Source: Epiperipatus broadwayi (lineage: Eukaryota > Onychophora > Udeonychophora > Euonychophora > Peripatidae). Taken from it: DNA of 64,000 bases. Shown in pieces: positions 57,061-64,000 of this stretch (positions within the stretch are counted from its first letter, which is position 1; each line of letters opens with the position of its first letter). The position numbers were made by a program, and so were the translations under genes. The notes under the pieces are model-generated. The model ran no database searches and had not been told where the DNA came from. It saw nothing but the letters and a program-made list of their open reading frames with translations. The stretch spans positions 14,817,254 to 14,881,253 of the forward strand of contig JAQFVV010006197.1 in assembly GCA_028023455.1 (NCBI GenBank), in the 5' to 3' direction.

Positions 57061-58674
57061 ATAATCTAGTTAAATGGCCATCAATATTAATAATGGTTTT
57101 CACGATGCTTGTTTAGAAGCCATTAATAAGATGATACTTGTCTGTTCATCAATATACATAAAATGAGCTAGCAATGTCTATAAGAATCTTTGATCTATAA
57201 TATAAATTTTGGTAATATTGGGATCTTGTAATTTTATCGATATAGATAAAATGTAAGAATGTCATTTTTTTTCATTAGTCATCCAAAATCATGTGTGATA
57301 AAAATGTACCGAATGAGTTTGAACTCAGTACACTCTAAACAGATATTTATCTAGATTTAAAACAATCTAGTGGCGCTCGTGGGAAAACACATATACTTAG
57401 CTAAACTGTATAAAGAGTGATATAATCCCTTTCCAACTTCATAAAATTAACTTTATATAATATATATTTTATAAGTTGGCACGAATAGCACCAGTGTGTG
57501 CATGTGACCATGAATGGTCTTATATGGTTGGAAAGAAGAATAGGAAGGATTCTTTGTTAAAAGAACCTAGTAGGGGAGATAAGCATAATGCACTCCAGGA
57601 ATCTCAAAGTGGGTAATTTTATTCAGTTGCTATATTTAATATTTTTTTATTTGATGACAATGGCCAGTATGTTTTATTGTTCAAATGACATCCCCAATAT
57701 TTAGATATTATTAAATCTTTAATGATGATAGTTTTAATTGTCATTGTTGTTATTTTATATGGAGAAATGAGATAACTTATTTATTTCATTACTAATGTGA
57801 CAGAATTAATGTTTAGGATAGTTGCAATCGGGCTATGATGTTATATTTAATTAATTAGAAATAGACACCCAGATAGAGCATGATATGCGTATATTCTTAT
57901 TTATATGTTAGCATCATCCTTATTTAATTATAAATTGTATTTTGGCTAACAGTGAATTCATTTCTCATTTAGTTTACTTGGTTACAAATGATGAACCGCT
58001 GCAGCATATCATTATCCTGTTTAGTGTTTGGTTATTGAATTATGGCAACTATCATTTCATCACTCATCTGTTTATCTATACTGTGACAATGTTTACTTAC
58101 TGTTACAAATAACAGATTAGATAAACATATATGTTAATAATGGATCATTTTCTATCAATTTATGTCATCTTTCTGTTACAAATGTCTTCCTTCTTTCTGT
58201 TACGAATGTCTTCCTTCTTTCCATTACAATATATATATATATATAGGAGCAAAAACTTACTAAACAATATTGATTTTTAAATATTTTATTATATGACATT
58301 CTTTAAACTTTTTCTTTCAAAGTATTTTTTTCCTATTCAACTATACTTTTCTTTTTAAATCCAAAATGGAAGATGCAATTGTAAATTGTCTAAAAATAAT
58401 TAAAGGATTGGAAACACTATTGTTAATCTGGGGAAGGTATTTTTAATTAAAGTTTTTACTTAAAATGGGATTAAGATTGAAGATTTTCTTTGTTATAAAC
58501 ATTTTGTCAAATCTATTTCTAATCTGGAAATACATTTGAATTTATTTTGGACATTATCTTACAGTTGCATTTTTCAAAAACAATGAACAAAAGAAACTTA
58601 AGATTTTAGATCAGAGATTAGATTTTAAGCTAAAACTATGTAATTAAAAGCATTCTTAAAATACATTGGCAAAA

Positions 58675-58684
58675 GTATAAAATG
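58675..58684 (+). promoter_or_regulatory. TATA-box-like site in repeat R1 copy 2
   Basis: GTATAAAATG at the position equivalent to GTATAAATAG at 1121-1130, after a shared context of TTAAAAGCATTCTTAAAATA type. It is retained in both diverged copies. Confidence 0.45.
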
Positions 58685-60901
58685 CCTGAATTTTTAATCA
58701 AGAGATTAGCTACTATTGAAAGAACTGCAGTAAACATAACCTACGCTGGTGTGAAAGTTAAAAAATAATGATGTAGTAGGAGTCCACCACCCTTTCTCAG
58801 TCCTGTTGGGTCATCATCTGCCACTGCCATTATATTATACTCCCTAGAGTGAAGTAAAGGCCAGATGGAGAATTTTGGAATGCTAAATAGAAGCTTGCTG
58901 TCACATAAGAACTGCCATGCACGAGCTGGACTTTTTAATATGAACTCTTAAAATAGTGCAAGGTAAATTATTTCAAACCTCCACCATTGAAACTAAATCT
59001 AACTTGCCTAATTAATCTCGAATTCTACTATCAAGATTTCTTCTAATGTATTACTTAACTTTGTTTTGTTTTAATATGTAATTTGCTCTTAAGTAATTTC
59101 TATAAATTTAATTCTCTCTCATATGCTCTTAACTTTCCTTAACTTTGGTGCGGTCATTTATTTATATGTATTTATTATTTAATTTATATAATCTGCTCGC
59201 TTATTATTAATATGCCAATTTCCAGCAACCTGACGAATGTAATTTCTAAAACCCATTTTGTCTTTCAATTAAATCTCCATTAATTAAGGTTTTAATGTTC
59301 CCTCAAAATATATTATATAATATCTGTTCGCCAGATTGTTTTACGAGCCAACATTTTATTTATGTCTTAGTATAAAATATATATATTTGTTTAACTCTGG
59401 ATTTTCTACCCGGGGTGAATCCAGAACTCAAGCTAATTAACACTCTGAAACTTTGTTATTTTATAAATGTTATTTATTCAATTCTGAAAGGGTGACTTAT
59501 TATTTGTTTTCTATATAACTGCTAGTTTTTTTTATATACTCTTAAAATATCAAATACAGTATTTAAATATTCCAGTTATTATAAAATCAATGAAGGTGGG
59601 ATTTATTTATTTTAAATAGTAGAAAAAGGAGGGGTTCAAATCTTAATGCATATTTTATTAAATCTTAATGTTTCTTTTACTAAGTAAAATCTTAACATAT
59701 ATTTTATTTAAAGAAACCTGCGACAAGTTCGAACCCATAGATTTTCTTATCAAACCTTGTCCTGAGGATAGTGATCTACCCAGGACCATTTATGTCATAT
59801 AAAAAAACCTCTGGCGGTGATCCCTAAGTCTGGCAGATGTTATGCCTATCCACTTCATTCGTACAAAAAGGCCTGCACGTCAGTGGTGACCATGGCATGC
59901 CTATTCACTCCGTTCTCACCCAGAAGCACAACCATTTCCTCTTAGTTATTTTTTTTGGTTATTATGTCAGTACCGCCCAAACTTCGTATTATTATTATTT
60001 CTTTTGCTTATGACCTAATTTTAGTGCTGTAATATTAAAATTGCGCTCTGCTCAAAATATATATAAATGCCAACTATTACTAGTTTTATTAATTAAATCT
60101 ATTTCAATCGTATACAATCCCACCGTCATAACTTATTTCTGTATTCAAGAGTATCTATATGCCTTGGGGAAAATAAAGCGTTCTTCTTACCAGTGCTAAT
60201 TAAGAGAATTTTCATTAAATGTTTTGTCATATAATCAAATGTAATTTTCAAATGTGTTTTACTTATTTTCATGACCATAATGGCGTAAAAATAGTTTTCT
60301 TATATATATAATGAATCTTGGAACGCTGCCTGAAATAATGTTAGTCACCATATTTCAGAACCGTAATCCAAAGCGTTAATGGCAATATTATGTAATTCTT
60401 TCTAATAATCGATTGGCATCTTAATATTGGACCCACCAAAGATGTGTGTTTATGTATAGTATTATATGTTATTTAATTAATAAAAGAGCATATAAAAAAA
60501 TAATAGCGTGAATGACACTATGTAATCATCTACTGCTCACGCACATACTAATGTGTGCAGTTAATTCATATATGTAAATTAACAATTTGTCATTAGATTA
60601 AACTATATTTTTATTGTTTAACTTATTTGAGTAGTTTGAATTCCTTTTTTTTTCTCCACTTCCAAAAGTACAGCCATGCTTATATATATTTTAGTTTAGT
60701 CATAGTAATAGATGTCTCATTGTCTTCTCACGCTTTGCTAGTGGGCCGGATTAAGATTAATTCTCATGTGTCATCACTATTATGTTACCCATTGGGTGTT
60801 TGATCTGGGGCTTAGAGAGTAGATTCAAATTCAGGCTGGTCCCTGATCTAAATCTCAGGCCTGACAGGATTTGAAGTACATTTTGTGAGTTCCAACTCAT
60901 G

Positions 60902-61279
60902 TTAGATGGATATACATGTTTTGACCGATACATCTGTCAATTTTGTTTCTAACCCTATGCGTTCTTTAGATACAAATTTGTAGTTTGGAACAGGTACTTC
61001 ATACTCTTCGGGTGACCTACTTTCTGCAAGCTTGGTCCGCAATCTATGATCTAGATTTTTCTGTGGGGTTGATTTCTCGACTTCTTGCAAGAATTGGACT
61101 ATGGCTGGAGGTGTTTTCGCACGAGATTGACAGTTTTTATGCTTTTCATTAAATATTACAATATCATTATTTTTTCTCATCGATAATTTGATTCCTAAAT
61201 GCTTGAACAAATCATGGCCAATGAGAGGATTTATTGGGGTGTGAATTATATATAATGGCAATTTTAGTTTTTTTGCCAT
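60902..61279 (-). pseudogene. Gypsy-type protease C-terminal half and start of pol linker
   Basis: The minus-strand frame of 125 codons begins MAKKLKLPLYIIHTPINPLI. It has INPLIGHDLFKHLGIKL (residues about 17-33), the conserved 'LLG.DLL..LGI' strand-helix that closes a retropepsin fold. A Lys/Arg-rich linker (KNLDHRLRTKLAESRSPEEY) follows, of the kind preceding RT. The final codons (VKTCISI) already lie in repeat R1, so the true frame is cut at about 60950. It overlaps the preceding frame (61212-61676) with a shift of reading frame. Whether that shift is natural or a mutation cannot be decided. Confidence 0.75.
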
Positions 61280-61676
61280 TTACAGAAGTAATTGGAGTCT
61301 GAATTGCTCCATTAATCTTTATGGCCTTGCCATTGATGTCCCGAGCTTTGAATTTGGTATACATAAGTTTAGGCGGCTGTGTCATATTTGCCACGATGGT
61401 TTTCCAATCTTTCATGGACAGTAAAGACACCTCGCTGCCACTGTCAATTTCCACCGATAAGGTTTTTCTGAAAATGTTGACAGTCATTTCAAATTTCTGT
61501 GATTGATCCAAAGACACATTATTATTCATCACAATTTCCTCTTGCTTATGTTTTCTAGTAAAAAGGTCTTGGCTGTTATTACTTGTATCATTGTCAAATT
61601 TCTTGTTTTGGCACATTTTTTCCAAATGGCCAACTTTATTAGTGTTTACAGCATTAGTCCTTATAAAAACACTCAT
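61212..61676 (-). pseudogene. Gypsy-type zinc knuckle and aspartic protease
   Basis: 154 codons. Near the start, KVGHLEKMCQNKK is the end of a CCHC zinc knuckle; its Cys pair lies upstream across a frame break. An acidic/basic spacer follows, then the protease: KFEMTVNIFRKTLSVEIDSG, with SEVSLL following. The catalytic Asp of the DSG motif is at residue 78 (about 61443-61445), followed by the flap region (RDINGKAIKINGAIQTPI). The frame ends shortly before the closing PLIGHDLF strand, which appears in the overlapping frame to the left. The catalytic Asp-Ser-Gly triad is intact, but the gene is split by frame breaks. Confidence 0.8.
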
Positions 61677-62340
61677 GTGCCATGTGACCTAGTTTTCACA
61701 GCAAATGCACTTAATTTGACTTTTCTTAATCTCAGTTATTCCATTTTGGTCAGGCACCCTTCTTTCAGGTTTGTCGACTTTGTGGATTTCATAAGAATCA
61801 TTGTCCGCTACATTCATGGTGCAAATTCTTTAGTTTGCTGTAACAACTTCGTGAACTATACCACGCTTGATAGCTTCTTTATAATTGATATCCTTGTCTG
61901 CCAACTGTCACTGTTCATATCACATAAAAATTGTTCGAGGAGATCTTTCTTCAGGTATGAGTCATATACAGTTTTTTGTGAGTTCACACAGGGCACTATT
62001 ATAATTTTGAGTTTGCTCATTCTTACCTTGTTGACAATTTCTGAACTGGAGTCTGGTTATGTGTCTAGACTCACGAGGATTAAAATAGTCGGCCAAACAA
62101 TCTTTGAACTGTTCGAATGTTAATTCTTCTTGGGTTTTAGGTTCACAAAGCTATTTGCAATTTGGAAGATGCTTCTTCCCGCAAAGCACAATAATATTGC
62201 AGTTTTAATTTTGTCGTCTCTTATTTTATTAATGACCAGGAGTTTTTCTATTTGTTGGATGTACAGGGGCCACTCACTTGTCTCTCTGACATCAAATTCA
62301 GATATTGCCGGCTGCATTACGATTTAGTCAATTTCGCAAA
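61677..62340 (-). pseudogene. Gypsy-type gag (retrotransposon capsid)
   Basis: The minus strand starts at the Met at 62317: MQPAISEFDVRETSEWPLYI. It continues with IEKLLVINKIRDDKIKTAIL and LCFAGRSIFQIANSF, the N-terminal half of a Ty3/gypsy capsid. After a frame change near 62130 it continues EELTFEQFKDCLADYFNPRE, then ITRLQFRNCQQGKNEQTQNY and ALCELTKNC. This is the conserved region where 'L...F.P....I..R..F..C.Q' and 'L..L...C' mark the capsid C-terminal half. A CxxC relic (CICCEN, about 61705-61720) follows. At least two stops and one frameshift are present. Capsid assembles the retrotransposon particle, and the knuckles bind its RNA. Confidence 0.85.
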
Positions 62341-62490
62341 AATTATCTTCTTTTCTCCTTTTTTGTTTTAAAGTAATTTATCCACTCACAAAAATTTAAT
62401 TAGATGCCAACCTATTCGGGTGTCAATGTGCTAATTGTTATTACTGACAATTTCACCATTTGCTGAGGATTAGACTCGAGGTTCATAATC

Positions 62491-62508
62491 AGGATTGCGA
62501 TTGCGCCA
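62491..62508 (-). promoter_or_regulatory. Primer-binding site
   Basis: Minus strand TGGCGCAATCGCAATCCT, starting with the TGG required to pair with a tRNA's CCA end, lies 3 nt after the LTR's terminal CA. The matching tRNA was not identified. Confidence 0.75.
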
Positions 62509-62511
62509 GCT

Positions 62512-63195
62512 TGCAGTGTCCAGCAGTGACCAAGTTATCGCACAGCTAAATTGCAAATTTAAATGGAAATATTAACACTAATATAATCCCAGGCAGCACG
62601 GCAAATTATTATTGATACTCCTATAATTATAAACAGTTATTCTAAATGTTTCCAGCTCTTCAACATTCGAAGTTATCACATGTGAATACGAGTTCAAGCC
62701 AGTTGATTTATGTGGGTTCTACAACCAGGTACTGCTGTCTCGAGATATTAGTTTCTGGAAAAATGTTCTCGGAGAGGCCAGTTGGCTGGAAGAAACACAT
62801 CCATTCTTCATGGGCTACAAGTAGCTAATAATCTTCTCTTCCTACTTCTTGTGAAGATCCCATTCACGTTTTTGTTTTACTAATCTAATTGGTTGGAATC
62901 CTTCGGTCCCACATGATAGTAATAATGTTATTACCTTCCAACCTGCATTTTTGTTTAATCAAATTAATCATATGAGTTTTATCTTTATAATTAATTTTTT
63001 AACTTCTTTTTTCAGATGATTCTTGTCAGGAATTTAATACGTGTTTTCCAATAGCATTTAATTAAATAAATGCTGTGTCCATTGCATTTATACATGCACA
63101 TACTTATTTTACTTTAACATTTTCCATCTTTTACAGTTTCAGTAAAAATACATGTTTGATAAGATTTTTATTTTAATATATACGTATTTAGCACA
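62512..63195 (-). repeat. 5' LTR of the gypsy-type element
   Basis: 684 bp. In plus-strand terms it starts TGCAGTGTCCAGCAGTGACC and ends ACGTATTTAGCACA, aligning end to end with 52946-53646 (for example the shared AATATAATCCCAGGCAGCAC and ACTAATCTAATTGGTTGGAA). It is followed by the target duplicate ACTAC. Confidence 0.92.
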
Positions 63196-64000
63196 ACTAC
63201 CTTTCTCACCCATCTTGTTGCATATCTTTCACTCATAACCGAATTATATGCTATTTCGGCTATTCTCTTACTTCCCATAAATTGCATCTACCGAACATTT
63301 TCATTTTGCTTTTTGCATATGTCATATAAAAATGTGACTATCCTATTTCTCTCACTGCCTCCTTTGCTATTGCTGTCCACACATCTGCTCTAATGCATGT
63401 CTTCCTACTTCTCTTTGTACTTTTTCTAAGTAATCTAACACCCCTTTTATCACATCGTTACTATAAGTTAATCCTGCTACTACCACTCCCTTCCATACAA
63501 TTCTTGCTACATCATATTTATTATATGACAACAGTCCCTTTCTTTTCTTTACTTCATTTATCAATTTTTCCTTCCATTCATCCAAGCAATTTTTCGGATT
63601 ACTTAAGATGATTTGGTACATTTAACTTTATATTCCCCAATAAAAATTTCTTCTCTTATCTTTCCCCAACAAATATCATCATTACTTTTGATTTTTCTTC
63701 ACTAAATTTAATCCCCATCTTTTTAACCACCCTTGCTCATGTCTTCAGCATAACTTCCATATCTTCCCTATTTTCTGTGCACAAGAAAATATCAGCAAAT
63801 AAAAGACCTGATAATATATACACTCTCTTGCCATCTCTTAGTCTTTTTATTGCTCTCTCAATTTCTCTCAAATATAACAAAAAATAGGTGACATAGAGCA
63901 TCCTTGCTTTAGTCCCACCCCATTTTAAACTCTAACTGATTCTATATTGTCTAATTGTTATGGACAGTAATGATTTTCATACAATCTTTTAATAAGATCC
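63196..64000 (-). mobile_element. LINE, RT part, right of the LTR insertion
   Basis: Minus strand, running in from beyond the window end. Motif B reads GVGLKQGCSMSPIFCYI (about 63880-63925). The motif C region reads GLLFADIFLCTENREDMEVM (about 63750-63810), where one Asp of the usual FADD is gone by an in-frame codon loss. The thumb follows at 63367-63621. The element continues at 52945 on the other side of the LTR retrotransposon. The missing catalytic Asp and several stops show it is inactive. The clade is not decided. Confidence 0.8.
63367..63621 (-). pseudogene. LINE reverse transcriptase thumb fragment
   Basis: 84 codons. The central part reads YNKYDVARIVWKGVVVAGLT then YSNDVIKGVLDYLEKVQREV and GRHALEQMCG. 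This matches the LINE pattern of '[KR]..W..VV.P.LTYG.E.......L...QR...R..LG', where the strand with Pro/Ala-Gly-Leu-Thr-Tyr is followed by the QRE helix. No stop interrupts it. RT motifs B and C lie upstream on the same strand (63.75-63.93 kb) in other frames, so the gene is frameshifted. Confidence 0.75.

Larger units (their letters stand above)
53935..60960 (+). repeat. Long unclassified repeat family R1, copy 2, inside the gypsy pol gene
   Basis: About 7 kb of AT-rich DNA that interrupts pol between protease and integrase tail. Matching segments to 490-3470 occur at 53935-54150, 58360-58690 and 60730-60930, all in the same strand and order. About 4 kb between the first two (54200-58250) is not seen in copy 1. 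That part contains microsatellite-like CATCATT/ATTATC arrays at about 56380-57050 and imperfect CTTCCTTCTTTC repeats near 58180-58220. No coding frame was recognised. It arrived after, or during, the loss of RT-IN. Exact ends are uncertain, and target duplication was not identified. Confidence 0.6.
52946..63195 (-). mobile_element. Ty3/gypsy-type LTR retrotransposon, 10.25 kb, nested in a LINE
   Basis: Complete ends and a gutted middle. LTRs lie at 52946-53646 and 62512-63195, both TG...CA. An exact 5-bp target duplication ACTAC occurs at 52941-52945 and 63196-63200. A primer-binding site lies 3 nt inside the right LTR and a polypurine tract abuts the left LTR, so transcription runs right to left. 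Gag with zinc knuckles, then protease, occupy 62340-60950. Only the integrase tail (53685-53930) remains of the rest of pol. Between them, 53935-60950 is unrelated AT-rich DNA belonging to repeat family R1. The gag type, the order and the IN tail point to Ty3/gypsy (Metaviridae). It is not autonomous. Confidence 0.92.

Noticed and set aside
57300-57345. tRNA-like GAGTTTGAACTCAGTACACT
   Set aside because: Only a B-box-like word; no A box or fold. Not annotated.
61321-62123. Plus-strand open frames of 61 and 206 codons over the gag/protease region
   Set aside because: They are complements of the gypsy-type gag and protease on the minus strand. The minus reading has clear family motifs; the plus reading has none.
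1-64000. CRISPR arrays, bacterial operons, phage or toxin-antitoxin modules
   Set aside because: No regularly spaced repeats, no ribosome-binding-site-led gene strings and no such protein families; the window is animal-type nuclear DNA.

Overview
This window looks like animal (metazoan) nuclear DNA. It is very A+T-rich (about three quarters by eye), has no operon-like gene packing and no long intact ORFs, and is full of eukaryotic transposon remains. One sharply conserved host exon with good splice sites is present: the end of a band-4.1-type FERM domain, closest in my memory to the PTPN3/PTPN4 (PTPMEG) tyrosine phosphatases, on the minus strand at 51.1-51.3 kb. No other host exon was recognised, so much of the window may be introns of that gene. 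The species cannot be named from this sequence.

Layout. 0.5-3.5 kb: an unclassified long repeat with a TATA box, seen again at 53.9-60.96 kb. 4.25-5.5 kb: Penelope-like element (PLE) A, minus strand. 6.75-8.98 kb: a composite palindrome of two short repeat families. 9.6-10.86 kb: PLE-B, plus strand, with an open GIY-YIG endonuclease ORF. 13.95-16.7 kb: PLE-C, an inverted-repeat complex with reverse transcriptase, two GIY-YIG copies in opposite orientation, two tRNA-derived SINEs and an inverted pair of PLE terminal repeats. 16.76-18.07 kb: unclassified, possible LTR fragment. 19.1-20.3 kb: LINE 3' end. 20.95-21.94 kb: pogo-like DNA transposon relic. 25.19-26.15 kb: a TA-flanked MITE, with a second copy at 41.34-42.54 kb. 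27-38.3 kb: mostly featureless AT-rich DNA with three foldback elements. 39.2-43.2 kb: PLE-D, minus strand, split by the second MITE copy, which itself carries a smaller hAT-like MITE. 46.92-48.28 kb: a solo LTR with its own promoter, short ORF and splice donor. 48.92-49.9 kb: RTE-type LINE. 49.92-50.14 kb: a near-perfect hairpin. 51.11-51.27 kb: the host exon.

52.25-64.0 kb is a clear nest: a minus-strand LINE split at an ACTAC target site by a 10.25-kb Ty3/gypsy-type LTR retrotransposon (both LTRs, 5-bp target duplication, primer-binding site, polypurine tract, gag, protease and integrase tail). The rest of its pol gene has been replaced by about 7 kb of the repeat family from the window's left end.

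Almost every protein-coding trace is transposon-derived and broken. The unit most likely to be coherent is the GIY-YIG ORF of PLE-B. Several PLE ends carry CTGATGA...GAAAC motifs like those of the hammerhead ribozymes known from PLEs. No prokaryotic system, CRISPR array, rRNA gene or free-standing tRNA gene was found.
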